Shown here: positions 41,837-51,506 of the stretch, in pieces | How the letters are laid out: each line of letters opens with the position of its first letter | How positions within the stretch are numbered: position 1 is the first letter of the stretch | NCBI GenBank assembly: GCA_025774935.1 | Contig: JALGZK010000011.1 | Coordinates: forward strand, 3,412 to 67,411 | Length of the DNA stretch: 64,000 nt | Reading direction: 5' to 3' | Source: a bacterium | Lineage (GTDB): Bacteria; Joyebacterota; Joyebacteria; Joyebacterales; Joyebacteraceae | Made by a program: the position numbers and the translations under genes | Notes under the pieces: model-generated | Databases searched by the model: none | What the model was told of the DNA's origin: nothing | Seen by the model: the letters and a program-made list of their open reading frames with translations, nothing else

Positions 41837-42498
41837 TCAAGGTAGACGTCGAGAAGAGAATCCAGGACGAGAACGACCGGATCGCCGCGCAGAACCGGAA
41901 GGCCTTCGCGGAAGCGGGTGTTCTCGTGCTGAACATCATCAGCTCTCCCGGTTCCGGGAAGACGACGCTCCTCGAGTCGACGCTCGACCGGATCGGCGGC
42001 GAGATGAACGTCCTCGTGATCGAGGGAGACGTGAGCACCGAGCGGGACATGGACAGGGTGCGGGCGAGGGGAGCGGAAGGGATTCAGATCAACACGGGAG
42101 GCGGCTGCCACCTCTCCGCAGGGATGATCGCGGAGGTCCTCGGCGGTCTCGACCTCGAGTCGGCCGACGTCGTGTTCATCGAGAACGTCGGCAATCTCAT
42201 CTGTCCGTCGACCTACGACCTCGGCGAGGACGTCCGGATGGTCCTTCTCTCGACCACGGAAGGCGACGACAAGCCCATGAAGTACCCGGCGATCTTCGTC
42301 GAGGCGAGCCTCGCGATCCTGAACAAGACCGATCTCCTGGAGCACCTCCAGTTCGACATCGAGAAGGTCGCCGGTGAGATCGAGGTCCTGAACCCTGGCT
42401 GCCAGATCCTCCGCCTCTCCGCCCTCAGGGGCGACGGGATGGACGCGTGGATCGACTGGATCCGCGCGAAGATCGCGGAGAAGAAGGGGAACTCCTAG
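41833..42498 (+). CDS. hypB: Hydrogenase nickel incorporation GTPase HypB
   Basis: A 221-aa protein starting at ATG 41833. SIMIBI GTPase: P-loop SSPGSGKTTL, IEGDVSTERD, the metal-site region NTGGGCHLSAGM, IENVGNLICP and NKTDLL. It lacks the N-terminal His-rich and CxxCGC extensions of some HypB proteins. Its stop overlaps the resB GTG by one base, linking hydrogenase maturation to cytochrome c maturation in one transcript. Confidence 0.96.
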   Translation: MIKVDVEKRIQDENDRIAAQNRKAFAEAGVLVLNIISSPGSGKTTLLESTLDRIGGEMNVLVIEGDVSTERDMDRVRARGAEGIQINTGGGCHLSAGMIAEVLGGLDLESADVVFIENVGNLICPSTYDLGEDVRMVLLSTTEGDDKPMKYPAIFVEASLAILNKTDLLEHLQFDIEKVAGEIEVLNPGCQILRLSALRGDGMDAWIDWIRAKIAEKKGNS

Positions 42499-43676
42499 TG
42501 CACGCACTCGTATGGTGGGGCATAGTGCTCGTGGGGATCGTGCTTGCGATGTTCGACCCGCGCTTCCGGAGGTGGCTCGCGTCGATGCAGACCGCGATCA
42601 CGCTCCTCGCCATCGTCGCCGCGCTCTCGATGGCGGGTGTCCTGATCGGCCAGAACCTCCCGTACGAGGCGTACGTCGGGAAACACGGCCCCGGGCTCGG
42701 AGGATTCATCGTACGCTCCGGCCTCTCGGACGTGTTCGGCGCGTGGTACTTCCTCCTGATCGTCACTCTGCTCGGCGTCTCCATCATCACTTGCTCGTTC
42801 GTGCGGATCTTGCGCCTCGTACGGACGCCGTCGGGCCTCAGGATCGGGAAGCTGGGGTCGCTCCTCACGCATCTCTCGATCGTGGTCGTGCTCGCGGGAG
42901 GACTGGTGACGGCGCTCACCGGGTTCCGCGTTCCCGCCGAGCGCTTCCTGTCCGCGGGAGACGAGATCGTCGTACCGGAGGGCGGGTACTCGCTCAGGGT
43001 CGACGCGGCGCGGACCGAGTTCAACGACAGGGGGATGCTCTCGGAGTACGTCTCCGAGGTGACCGTGATCGAAGACGGACGAGACCTCTTCCCGAAGCGG
43101 ATCGAGGTGAACCACCCGCTCGTGCACAACGGGGTCGGCGTCTATCAGTTCGAGATGCTCCCATCCGCAACTAGCATCGATGAAGCGAGGCTCGGCGTGT
43201 TCGTGTCGACGCCGCACGGCGAGCGCGGTCCGTTCGAGGTCGTCGCGCCGTTCGGCGAGGAGGTCGAGGTTCCGAACACCGCCTACACCGTCAAAGTGCT
43301 GGAATTCCTCGCACACTTCACCTACGATATCGAAAGCCGGACCGCCAGGTTGGCCTCGGAGTGGCACGACAATCCCGCGGTCCTGGTTCAGTTGTCCGAG
43401 GACGGCGAAGTCCTCGGCGAGCAGTGGGTCTTCGCAGCCTTCCCGGCACACGACGACGGCGGGCTCCCGTGCCGGTTCGTCCTTCTGGACTACCGGCCGG
43501 ATTACGACCGTGCGCTCACGAGGTTCGAGTTCGCGCAGCAGCCGGGCACGCCGCTGCTCTTCGCAGGGTTCGTCGCGATGTCGCTCGGCTTGTGCCTCAC
43601 GTTCTGGACACGCAGGCCTGCCGCACCGGCGGATGGCGGCCGGACGGGCGGTCGCGCCGGCGGCTCGAAGACATAA
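42498..43676 (+). CDS. resB: ResB-like cytochrome c biogenesis protein
   Basis: A 392-aa protein with a GTG start at 42498 overlapping the hypB stop. Two hydrophobic segments at residues ~5-60, another pair at ~75-140, a large periplasmic part and a last segment near the C-terminus (LLFAGFVAMSLGLCLTFW) fit ResB/Ccs1. ResB with CcsA forms the system II synthetase that attaches heme to apocytochrome c. The next gene encodes the CcsA partner. Confidence 0.85.
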   Translation: MHALVWWGIVLVGIVLAMFDPRFRRWLASMQTAITLLAIVAALSMAGVLIGQNLPYEAYVGKHGPGLGGFIVRSGLSDVFGAWYFLLIVTLLGVSIITCSFVRILRLVRTPSGLRIGKLGSLLTHLSIVVVLAGGLVTALTGFRVPAERFLSAGDEIVVPEGGYSLRVDAARTEFNDRGMLSEYVSEVTVIEDGRDLFPKRIEVNHPLVHNGVGVYQFEMLPSATSIDEARLGVFVSTPHGERGPFEVVAPFGEEVEVPNTAYTVKVLEFLAHFTYDIESRTARLASEWHDNPAVLVQLSEDGEVLGEQWVFAAFPAHDDGGLPCRFVLLDYRPDYDRALTRFEFAQQPGTPLLFAGFVAMSLGLCLTFWTRRPAAPADGGRTGGRAGGSKT

Positions 43677-43691
43677 CAGGGGGTGAGAACC

Positions 43692-44498
43692 GTGCCTTCC
43701 GGACCCGACATGCTGTACTTCTGGATCGCATTCGGCTGCTACCTCGCCGCGACGGTGGCCGCGTCGCTCTTTGCAGGTCTCAGGAAACCCGCGCTCCGAA
43801 AGGCCGTCTTCTGGCTGTCGGTCGTCGGGCTCGCCGCGAATACGATCGCGCTCGTGGTCAGGACCGTCCTCTCCGGCCACCCGCCGGTCACGAATCTCTT
43901 CGAGTACATGTCGCTCTTCGCGTGGGCCGTGGTCCTCGGGTTCCTCTTTCTCTGGAAGAGGCCCGGACTCGAGCTCCTGACGGTCTTCGCGGCGCCGGTC
44001 GCGTTCTGCATCATGGTCGTCGCCTCGCTCTTCCCGGCCTCGATCGAGCAGCAGCTCATCCCGGCGCTTCAGAGCTACTGGCTGTGGATCCACGTGTCGC
44101 TGGCGGTGCTGGCGGAGGCGGCGTTCGCGGTGGCGTTCGTCGCGTCGATCATGTACCTCATCGGGGCCCGACGAGGCTTCGGTGGAGGCGCGAGCGCCGA
44201 CCAGCTCGACAGGGTCACGTATCGGGCAATCGGGATCGGCTTTCCGCTCTTCACGATCGGAGCGCTCTTCGCGGGCGCGGTCTGGGCCCAGAAGGCCTGG
44301 GGGACTCCTTGGTCGTGGGACCCGAAGGAGACGAGCTCGCTCATCGTCTGGCTGGTGTACGCGATCTACCTGCACGCCCGGCTCGCCCGGGGATGGCGCG
44401 GCGTCGGTGCGGCGTGGCTCTCGGTCGCGGGTTTCGCCCTGACGATCTTCACGATCCTCGGGAGCGTGTTCTTCGCGGGTCTTCACGCGTACGGCTAG
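43692..44498 (+). CDS. ccsA: CcsA/ResC-like heme-handling protein
   Basis: A 268-aa protein with about eight transmembrane segments. GTG 43692 has AGGGGG 9 nt upstream. The WWD-type heme motif reads WGTPWSWDPKETSSLIVWLVYA. A conserved His is in HPPVTNLFEYM and another in WIHVSLAVLAE. It exports heme and, with ResB, forms the cytochrome c synthetase. Cytochromes were not found in the window. Confidence 0.92.
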   Translation: MPSGPDMLYFWIAFGCYLAATVAASLFAGLRKPALRKAVFWLSVVGLAANTIALVVRTVLSGHPPVTNLFEYMSLFAWAVVLGFLFLWKRPGLELLTVFAAPVAFCIMVVASLFPASIEQQLIPALQSYWLWIHVSLAVLAEAAFAVAFVASIMYLIGARRGFGGGASADQLDRVTYRAIGIGFPLFTIGALFAGAVWAQKAWGTPWSWDPKETSSLIVWLVYAIYLHARLARGWRGVGAAWLSVAGFALTIFTILGSVFFAGLHAYG

Positions 44499-44538
44499 CA
44501 GTGAGGGCCCCCGACTTCGGAGTGGAGAGGGGGAAGGG

Positions 44539-44949
44539 GTGGACGCGGCGAGAGCGGCAAAGCGCCGGGCGTGGATTCTGGCGATCGCGTACGTAGCACT
44601 GATCTTCGCCGTATCGTCGATCCCTGGGTCGATCCTCCGGGTTCCTCAGTTCCGGCTCTCGGACAAGGTGGCCCACGCGGTCGAGTACGCGGTGCTCGGG
44701 TTCCTCCTAGCGTCGGCATACAGGCGGGCCCTCGCTCCCGACCGGCTCAGATGGCTCGGACCGTACGTGGTCGCGACCGGCCTCGCGATCGGCGTCGCGG
44801 ACGAGTTCTACCAGCTGACGGTGCCCGGGAGGGCGACGGAGTTCCTCGACTGGGTCGGAGACGCGGTCGGCGTTCTCGTGGGACTGTGGATCTCAAACGT
44901 CCTCTATAGAAGGAAGGCGAGCAGGACCGGGCCGGCGGAAACGGCCTGA
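44539..44949 (+). CDS. VanZ-like membrane protein
   Basis: A 136-aa protein with four hydrophobic segments and a GTG start at 44539. The VanZ-family signature is LSDKVAHAVEYAVLGFLLA and the segment IGVADEFYQLTVPGRATEFLDWVGDAVGVLVG. The function of most VanZ-like proteins is unknown; the name comes from teicoplanin resistance and should not be read as such here. Confidence 0.85.
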   Translation: MDAARAAKRRAWILAIAYVALIFAVSSIPGSILRVPQFRLSDKVAHAVEYAVLGFLLASAYRRALAPDRLRWLGPYVVATGLAIGVADEFYQLTVPGRATEFLDWVGDAVGVLVGLWISNVLYRRKASRTGPAETA

Positions 44950-44975
44950 CCTCTCATCGATCGGGTGGTCGAACG

Positions 44976-46250
44976 ATGAAGTACAAAGCTCCGAGAGGAA
45001 CGCGGGACCTCCTTCCCGACGACATCTGGAAGTGGCAGCGCGTCGAGGCCGTCTTCCGGGAGACCGCCGGGCGGTTCGGCTACCGCGAGATTCGCGTGCC
45101 GGTCTTCGAAGAGACCGAGCTCTTCGCGCGCGGCATCGGCGACTCGACCGACATCGTGCGGAAGGAGATGTACTCGTTCCAGGACAAGAAGGGGAGGAGC
45201 CTCACGCTCCGGCCGGAAGGCACGGCGGGAGTCGTCCGCGCGTACGTCGAGCACAACATGGGGCGCGGGGCGCGCGTGACGAAGCTCCGCTACTTCGCGC
45301 CGATGTTCCGCTACGAACGACCCCAGGCCGGACGCTACCGCGAGTTCTGGCAGTGGGGCCTCGAAGCGATAGGCTCGCCGAACCCGACGATCGACGCGGA
45401 GATCATCCACTTCTCGGTGAAGTTCCATGAGAGTCTCGGGCTCGCGGGCGCGGAGGCCAGGATCAACAGCGCCGGGTGTCCGAACTGCACGCCGGCGTAC
45501 AACGAGCTCCTCAAGAAGGAGCTCGGGCCGCGGCTCGACGAGTTCTGCGCGGACTGCCAGGTAAGATTCGAGCGCAACCCCCGGCGGATGTTCGACTGCA
45601 AGAACGAGACGTGCCACGGGATCCTCGCGACGGCGCCTTCGATCCTGGGCTCGCTCTGCGACGAGTGCCGCGAGCACTTCGACGCCGTCCAGCGCCTCCT
45701 TGGCGAGATGTCGGTCAGGTTCTCGGTTGACGAGTCGCAGGCGAGGGGGCTCGACTACTACACGAAGACGATCTTCGAGATCCACCACGCCGGGCTCGGC
45801 GCGCAGAGCGCGCTCTGCGGCGGCGGCCGGTACGACAACCTCGTCGAAGAGCTCGGCGGCGCCCCGACCCCCGCGTGCGGCGTCTCGGGAGGCGTCGACC
45901 GCCTCGTGGCCGCGCTCGAGGGCGAGGGCGCCTTCCCCGAGGGCGCGCCCGGACCCGACCTCTACGTCGTGTCGGTCGGCGAAGCGGCGGAGCCGAAGAA
46001 GGCCTCGATCGCCGCTGCTCTTAGGGGGACCCTCGCCGTCGACGCCGACTACCAGGGACGGAGCATGAAGGCGCAGATGAAGGAGGCCGGGAAGGTCGGT
46101 GCGAGGTACGTCCTCATCGTCGGCGAGGACGAGCTCGCGCGAGGAGTGGCCGTCCTCCGGAACATGGAGACCGGGGACCAGGAGGAAGTCGCCATCGACG
46201 ACGCTCCGGCGCAGGTCGCCGCGAAGCTCGGCGGAACAGGGGAGAGGTAG
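44976..46250 (+). CDS. hisS: Histidyl-tRNA synthetase
   Basis: A 424-aa class II synthetase: [14 protein letters not shown], motif 2 [18 protein letters not shown], the His-specific [13 protein letters not shown], and [10 protein letters not shown]. An internal Cys-rich insertion (CPNC, CADC, CKNETC, CDEC) is typical of this HisRS subgroup. aspS starts 2 nt after the stop, the common hisS-aspS pair. Confidence 0.97.
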   Translation: MKYKAPRGTRDLLPDDIWKWQRVEAVFRETAGRFGYREIRVPVFEETELFARGIGDSTDIVRKEMYSFQDKKGRSLTLRPEGTAGVVRAYVEHNMGRGARVTKLRYFAPMFRYERPQAGRYREFWQWGLEAIGSPNPTIDAEIIHFSVKFHESLGLAGAEARINSAGCPNCTPAYNELLKKELGPRLDEFCADCQVRFERNPRRMFDCKNETCHGILATAPSILGSLCDECREHFDAVQRLLGEMSVRFSVDESQARGLDYYTKTIFEIHHAGLGAQSALCGGGRYDNLVEELGGAPTPACGVSGGVDRLVAALEGEGAFPEGAPGPDLYVVSVGEAAEPKKASIAAALRGTLAVDADYQGRSMKAQMKEAGKVGARYVLIVGEDELARGVAVLRNMETGDQEEVAIDDAPAQVAAKLGGTGER

Positions 46251-46252
46251 CG

Positions 46253-48058
46253 ATGAAGCTGGACGCGATGGGTGATCTCCACCGGAGCCACACCTGCGGC
46301 GAACTCCGCAAGGGCGACGTCGGGAAGCCGGTCGTCCTCATGGGCTGGGTTCACCGGCGGCGGAACCTGGGCGGCCTTCTGTTCATCGACCTCCGAGACC
46401 GGTACGGTCTCACGCAGATCGTGTTCCGCCCCGACGCGGATCCGGCTGACTTCGAGCGCGGCAGCCATCTGGGCGCCGAGTACGTCGTCGCGGTGACAGG
46501 TGAGGTCGTCGAGCGTCCTGACGGCACGACGAACCCGGAGCTTCCGACCGGCGAGATCGAGGTCCACGTCTCGGACCTCAGGGTCCTGAACGCGTCTCTG
46601 ACGCCTCCGTTCGTGCTCGAGGAGCCGATCAAGGCGAGCGACGAACTGCGGCTCGAGTACCGCTATCTCGATCTAAGGCGGCCGCACATGCAGCGGCTGA
46701 TCGAGGCGCGGCACACGGCGGCGGCAGCGACCAGGAGCTACCTGAACGGAGTAGGCTTCCTCGAGATCGAGACCCCGATGCTCGCGAAGAAGACGCCCGA
46801 GGGCGCCCGCGACTTCATCGTCCCCTCGCGCGTGCATCCGGGGAAGGTCTACGCGCTCCCCCAGTCGCCCCAGCTCTACAAGCAGATCCTGATGGTCTCC
46901 GGGTGCGACCGGTACTATCAGATCGCGCGCTGTCTCCGCGACGAGGACCTGCGCGCGGATCGTCAGCCCGAGCACACTCAGATCGACTTCGAGATGAGCT
47001 TCGTGACGGAGGACGACGTCTTCGCGGTCGCCGAAGGGCTCATGGCAGCGATCTGGAGTGCCGTGCGCGGCGACGAGATCGAGACACCGTTCCCGCGGCT
47101 TACCTACCGCGAGGCGATGGAGCGGTACGGCAGCGACAAGCCGGACACGCGGTTCGGAACGGAGCTCGTCGACCTGACCGACCTTCTCGGCGGCACGGAC
47201 TTCAAGGTCTTCCGCTCGGTCATCGACGGCGGCGGCGCGGTCAAGTGCCTGAACGCGGCCGGCTGCAGCGGGTGGTCGCGGTCGGAGATCGACAGGAAAG
47301 AAGAGCTCGCGAGGAAGTGGGGCGCCAAGGGGCTCGCCTGGACGAAGGTCGAGGGTGGCGCGTTCGCCGGCGGTGTCGGCAAGTTCTTCTCCGACGACGA
47401 ACGCGCGACCGTCATCGAGCGGGCGGCGGCCACGGACGGCGACCTCCTCCTCTTCGTCGCTCACGACCGGAAGAAGGCGAACGAAATCCTCGGGAAGCTC
47501 AGGCTCGTGCTCCGCGACGAGCTCGGGCTCGTGCAGCCGGGTGTCTTCAACTTCGTGTGGATCACGGAGTTCCCCCTCTTTGCGTGGAACGAGGACACCG
47601 GCTCGTGGGAGGCGGAGCACCACATGTTCTCGATGCCGCGGGCCGAGGATCTCGATCTCCTGGAGAGCGATCCGGGCGAAGTCCTCGGACGGCTCTACGA
47701 CCTCGTCGCGAACGGGCTCGAGATCGCCTCGGGCTCCATCAGGATCCACCGGCGCGACATCCAGGAGCGGGTGATGGCCGTCGTCGGGATGTCGAGGGAG
47801 GACGCCGAACGCAGGTTCGGTTTCCTCCTGAAGGCCCTCGACTACGGCGCCCCGCCGCATGGCGGGCTCGCCCCCGGCCTCGATCGGATCGCGATGCTGC
47901 TCACCGACGAGGACTCGATCAGGGACACGATCGCGTTCCCGAAGACCTACCGCGGCCTCTCGCTCATGGACGGCTCGCCGTCCGAGGCGGAGCCGGAGGT
48001 GCTGAAGGAACTCGGGATCGAGCTCGTGGGACCGCGGGACGACGAAGGTCAGGGCTAG
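46253..48058 (+). CDS. aspS: Aspartyl-tRNA synthetase
   Basis: A 601-aa protein starting at ATG 46253. An N-terminal OB-fold ([23 protein letters not shown]) and a class II core with motif 2 ([23 protein letters not shown]), a large bacterial insertion (GAD domain), and motif 3 [13 protein letters not shown]. Length and domains are normal for bacterial AspRS. Confidence 0.97.
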   Translation: MKLDAMGDLHRSHTCGELRKGDVGKPVVLMGWVHRRRNLGGLLFIDLRDRYGLTQIVFRPDADPADFERGSHLGAEYVVAVTGEVVERPDGTTNPELPTGEIEVHVSDLRVLNASLTPPFVLEEPIKASDELRLEYRYLDLRRPHMQRLIEARHTAAAATRSYLNGVGFLEIETPMLAKKTPEGARDFIVPSRVHPGKVYALPQSPQLYKQILMVSGCDRYYQIARCLRDEDLRADRQPEHTQIDFEMSFVTEDDVFAVAEGLMAAIWSAVRGDEIETPFPRLTYREAMERYGSDKPDTRFGTELVDLTDLLGGTDFKVFRSVIDGGGAVKCLNAAGCSGWSRSEIDRKEELARKWGAKGLAWTKVEGGAFAGGVGKFFSDDERATVIERAAATDGDLLLFVAHDRKKANEILGKLRLVLRDELGLVQPGVFNFVWITEFPLFAWNEDTGSWEAEHHMFSMPRAEDLDLLESDPGEVLGRLYDLVANGLEIASGSIRIHRRDIQERVMAVVGMSREDAERRFGFLLKALDYGAPPHGGLAPGLDRIAMLLTDEDSIRDTIAFPKTYRGLSLMDGSPSEAEPEVLKELGIELVGPRDDEGQG

Positions 48059-48062
48059 GACA

Positions 48063-50048
48063 GTGGCTGGTCGACGGCGACTTCCCGAGATTGACCGGCA
48101 CCGGTCCGCAGGCGCGGCGCCGACGGTCGATACGGTCGAGCGGATGCCGCGGGGCCGACAGATAGCCTTCGCCGGCGCGGCGTCGAGTCTTCTGGGCGTT
48201 GCGGCCGGCACCGTCGAGAGCGTCGTCCGCGCCCTCCAGCACTCCTACTACTTCAACACCACGCCATCCTACGTCTCTTATCTTATGATCCCGGCCCTCT
48301 CGTACGCCGTCGCCGGGCTCGTGCTCGGGATCGTCCTCGCCCTCGTGGCCGTCGCGCTGAGACGTCGCCACGTCGCCTCTGCCGCTCTCGCCTCGGGAGC
48401 GGCCTTCCTGCTCGTCGGCTACTGGGGCTCGGTCTACAGGAGCAGGTTCTTCGACTCCGCGGGCCACGCCCTCGGCCACCTGGCGATGCTCGTCGGGGCG
48501 GCCGCGCTCTTCGTCGTCGTGTGGCGCGTCGCGAGAGCGGTCGTCGGCCAGTCGCGTTCGTGCCGCCGCTCCCTCTACTGCCGGATCGTGTGGGCGACCC
48601 TCGCCGGTCTGGCCGTCGTGGGGATCGCCGGGTGGGGGATCTTCTTCGGCGCGTTGGGCTCCGGGCTGCACGCTCCGAGGGGGGACGCTCCTCCGGCCGG
48701 CGCTCCGAACGTCCTCCTCGTCACGATCGACACGCTCCGCGCGGACCGCCTCGGGTGCTACGGGTACCCGACCGCGCGAGGCCCGCGGGACGACGGTCTC
48801 GGTACGTCACCCGTCATCGACGCACTTGCGGCCGAGGGCGTCCGCTTTGACGCCGCCATCGTCCCGATGGTCACGACCGACCCGAGCCACGCCTCGATCA
48901 TGACCTCCGTCTACCCGGCCACCCACGGAGTCGTGAGGAACGCCGTGCAGCTCGCGAGCGACGCCACCACCGCGGCCGAGATCTTCCAGGCCGCGGGCTA
49001 CCGCACCGGAGCCGCGGTCAGCGTCAAGCACCTCGACGGGTTCATGTCGGGGCTGAGTCAGGGGTTCGTGGACTACTACGACCGGGGCGACCACGACAGG
49101 TTCGGGTATCACACCGGCTGGCGTCGTGCCGCGAAGATCTTCAGAGGACGGCTGGGGGGATCCCAGCGAGAGGCCAACGCAACCTGCGACCGTGCCGTGG
49201 AGTGGCTCGGCAAGAAGGACGACCGCCCGTTCTTCTTCTGGGCGCACCTCTACGACCCGCACCATCCCTACGTGCTTCACGAGGAACCGGGCGTTTCCTT
49301 CCGCAAGATCCGCGACGAGGAGATGGCGGTGCTCCCGGAGGCGCGGCTCCGCGAGCTCGCGGACCTGGCGTCGCGGGCGTACGACTCCGAGATCAGGCAC
49401 GTCGACGATGCGGTCGGGAGGCTCATCGGCGCCGTCCGGGACGCGGGGCATCTCGATGAGACGATCATCGTCGTCACGTCCGATCACGGCGAACACATCA
49501 GCGAGGAACGCCTCCGCCCCACGCTGTGGTTCGGGCACTACGATGTCTACGAGGAGGTCTGCCGCGTCCCCCTCATCTTCCACGCGCCGGGGTCTCTCGG
49601 CGCCCGCGTCGTGCCCGACCAGGTGAGCGTCATGGACATCGCGCCGACCCTGCTCGAGGTGTCCAGGATCGGTGTCGCGGAGGGCGAGCCTGACGGGCCC
49701 GCAGGGTTCGGGGACGTCTTCGGGCGCAGCCTGGCGCCTCTTCTCGGCGGCGACTCGTGGGAGGAGGCGCCGCTCGTGGTCGACGCGAACCCGCACGGGA
49801 CAGCGGAGGGGCGTGCGCTCAGGACGGGCGGGTGGAAGCTCATCGGCCGCCCGGGAGGGGAGTCGGAGCTCTACGACCTCATCGAGGACCCCGGCGAGTT
49901 ACTGAACACAGCTCACATCGACACGACTGGCGCCCGCCTGCTCGGGCGTGAACTCGCCCGGATCGTCTCGGGGTGGGACGACGTAGTCGCTCCCGAGCCG
50001 GACGAAGAGACTCGCGAGATGCTGAGATCTCTCGGCTACATTAACTGA
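48063..50048 (+). CDS. Membrane-anchored sulfatase/phosphatase-superfamily protein
   Basis: A 661-aa protein with a GTG start at 48063; ATG 48144 is a possible alternative. About five hydrophobic segments lie in the first ~215 residues, then an alkaline-phosphatase-superfamily domain: NVLLVTIDTLRADRLGCYGYP, TDPSHASIMTSVYPATHGV, WAHLYDPHHPY, VVTSDHGEHI. The region expected to carry the formylglycine C/S-x-P-x-R motif reads TTDPSHASIM, so a Ser or Thr nucleophile may operate and sulfatase activity is uncertain. It may act on envelope lipids or glycans. Confidence 0.8.
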   Translation: MAGRRRLPEIDRHRSAGAAPTVDTVERMPRGRQIAFAGAASSLLGVAAGTVESVVRALQHSYYFNTTPSYVSYLMIPALSYAVAGLVLGIVLALVAVALRRRHVASAALASGAAFLLVGYWGSVYRSRFFDSAGHALGHLAMLVGAAALFVVVWRVARAVVGQSRSCRRSLYCRIVWATLAGLAVVGIAGWGIFFGALGSGLHAPRGDAPPAGAPNVLLVTIDTLRADRLGCYGYPTARGPRDDGLGTSPVIDALAAEGVRFDAAIVPMVTTDPSHASIMTSVYPATHGVVRNAVQLASDATTAAEIFQAAGYRTGAAVSVKHLDGFMSGLSQGFVDYYDRGDHDRFGYHTGWRRAAKIFRGRLGGSQREANATCDRAVEWLGKKDDRPFFFWAHLYDPHHPYVLHEEPGVSFRKIRDEEMAVLPEARLRELADLASRAYDSEIRHVDDAVGRLIGAVRDAGHLDETIIVVTSDHGEHISEERLRPTLWFGHYDVYEEVCRVPLIFHAPGSLGARVVPDQVSVMDIAPTLLEVSRIGVAEGEPDGPAGFGDVFGRSLAPLLGGDSWEEAPLVVDANPHGTAEGRALRTGGWKLIGRPGGESELYDLIEDPGELLNTAHIDTTGARLLGRELARIVSGWDDVVAPEPDEETREMLRSLGYIN

Positions 50049-50114
50049 CGGCACCTCATTACACACTCTCCTGACTCCACCCTGACTTCCTCGGATCGCG
50101 CGAAACGCCGCCGA

Positions 50115-50142
50115 GCGCCCTCCCTGCAGGGTCCAGGGGCGC
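50115..50142 (+). terminator. Possible terminator after the sulfatase-like gene
   Basis: GCGCCC (50115-50120) pairs with GGGCGC (50137-50142), with a CCCTGCAGGG palindrome inside. No T run; weak call. Confidence 0.35.
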
Positions 50143-50172
50143 CCTAACCTCGCGTCCGCTCAGCGAATGGGC

Positions 50173-50201
50173 TTGACACTGACGGGCCGCTCTGCTAGTT
50201 T
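50173..50201 (+). promoter_or_regulatory. Promoter of the envelope lipoprotein operon
   Basis: -35 TTGACA (50173-50178, perfect), a 17-bp spacer, -10 TAGTTT (50196-50201). The lipoprotein ATG is about 80 nt downstream. Confidence 0.7.
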
Positions 50202-50288
50202 CTCGGAGCGAACGTGAATGTGGGGTTCGCAGTTTCGCCCCTCATGGGGGCGATGTTGTCTCTAATTCCCGGAAGGGGGTGGCACGCG

Positions 50289-50579
50289 ATGCCTAGGACT
50301 ATTGCAGGGCTCCTCGGGCTCGCCTCACTGCTGCTCGTGCTGGGTGCCGGTCTGGTGGGGTGCGCTTCGAATCCCCCCTGCGACACGACGGTGACGCAGG
50401 TTCAGACCTCTCAGGACGGGTGCGCGGCCGCGACCGACGAGCTGGACTCGGCGCGAGAGGCGAGAGCCGAACTCGAGGCGGAAGTCTCGGCGACGAGGGC
50501 CGAACTGGCGCAGCTCGAGGGGCAGCCGGAGGTGCTCGAGAGACGCCTTCACGAACTCAGAAAAGGCAGCGGGCGCTAA
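50289..50579 (+). CDS. Small coiled-coil lipoprotein
   Basis: A 96-aa protein. ATG 50289 starts a lipoprotein signal peptide (IAGLLGLASLLLVLGAGLVGC). The mature part has two more Cys and then a helix rich in Glu, Ala, Leu and Arg, likely coiled coil (SAREARAELEAEVSATRAEL). The LysM lipoprotein gene follows after 21 nt, and both share a similar design, so they may form an envelope complex. Confidence 0.75.
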   Translation: MPRTIAGLLGLASLLLVLGAGLVGCASNPPCDTTVTQVQTSQDGCAAATDELDSAREARAELEAEVSATRAELAQLEGQPEVLERRLHELRKGSGR

Positions 50580-50600
50580 GCCGGAAAGGAGAAGACCACC

Positions 50601-51296
50601 ATGCTGTACAGATTGATAGTTGCAGCGGTCCTCCTTGCGGCGCTTGCGCTCGTGTCGGGCTGCAGCTCCGGGTGTCCCCGAACGGCCGATCCGGCGTCGG
50701 GCGACTTCTACACCGAGGAGGAGTACAAGAAGTGCACGAAGGAGCAGGCAGCGGAGTACTGCGCCGCGCTCCTTGCCGAGTATGATGCGAATCAGGGCTG
50801 CATCGAACAGGCGACGGCGGATCTCGACCGAGAGAACCGCGCGATGACGGACCTCGAGTCCGAGCTCGACACGATGACACCCCAGCTCATGGCGCTCCGG
50901 GGCGAGGTCGAGACGCTCGAGCGCGAGATCGCGTACTACGAGGGGCTGCCCAGGATGTATACCGTCACGAAGGGCGACTTCCTCTACAAGATCTCGGAGA
51001 TGGAGGAGATCTACGCGGACCCGCTCAAGTGGAAGCGCATCTGGCGGGCGAACAAGGACGTCATCGACGAGTTCAACGACCCGAACCTGATCTACCCGGA
51101 CTGGGAGCTCGTGATCCCGCGCGACTGGCCGTATTCGTACACGGTCAAGGGCGGCGAGAACCTCTGGCAGATCGCCGCCTACTGGGAGATCTACGGAGAC
51201 GGGAGGATGTGGACCCGGATCTTCGAGGCCAACAAGGACGAGATCTCGAACCCGGACATCATCCAGCCTGGTCAGATGCTGAACATCCCTCGCTAG
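50601..51296 (+). CDS. LysM-domain lipoprotein
   Basis: A 231-aa protein. Lipoprotein signal (LLAALALVSGC), then a coiled coil at residues ~55-110, then two LysM domains: YTVTKGDFLYKISEM ... DPNLIYPDWELVIPR and YTVKGGENLWQIAAY ... PDIIQPGQMLNIPR. LysM binds peptidoglycan GlcNAc. Length and layout suggest a membrane-to-wall tether. Second gene of the operon ending at the terminator 51409. Confidence 0.88.
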   Translation: MLYRLIVAAVLLAALALVSGCSSGCPRTADPASGDFYTEEEYKKCTKEQAAEYCAALLAEYDANQGCIEQATADLDRENRAMTDLESELDTMTPQLMALRGEVETLEREIAYYEGLPRMYTVTKGDFLYKISEMEEIYADPLKWKRIWRANKDVIDEFNDPNLIYPDWELVIPRDWPYSYTVKGGENLWQIAAYWEIYGDGRMWTRIFEANKDEISNPDIIQPGQMLNIPR

Positions 51297-51408
51297 GGGT
51301 GCGGTGATCTGGTTGGCTCACGGCGCGATCAGACGGATCCAGGTCCGTGAGCGAGTGGCGTGCCGGACAGGAGAGTCACTCGATAGCAGGAATTGCATTC
51401 ATGAGGAC

Positions 51409-51455
51409 GGGCTCTTGGTTCCAGGGCACAAACGCGAACCAAGGGCCCGCCTTTT
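51409..51455 (+). terminator. Intrinsic terminator of the lipoprotein operon
   Basis: A 13-bp stem (51409-51421 with 51436-51448, one G-T pair), then GCCTTTTG. A weaker hairpin, GCTCACGG/CCGTGAGC, lies upstream at 51316-51352. Confidence 0.75.
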
Positions 51456-51506
51456 GATGGACGGGACGCTGTGACGGGAGGCGTCGACGCGTGAGGGCCG
51501 AACGCA

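Noticed and set aside
46673-48211. 512-codon reverse frame over aspS
   Set aside because: Antisense to a fully conserved synthetase, no domain or SD site.
50601-51296. Cell-wall amidase
   Set aside because: Only LysM domains and a coiled coil are present; no catalytic domain.
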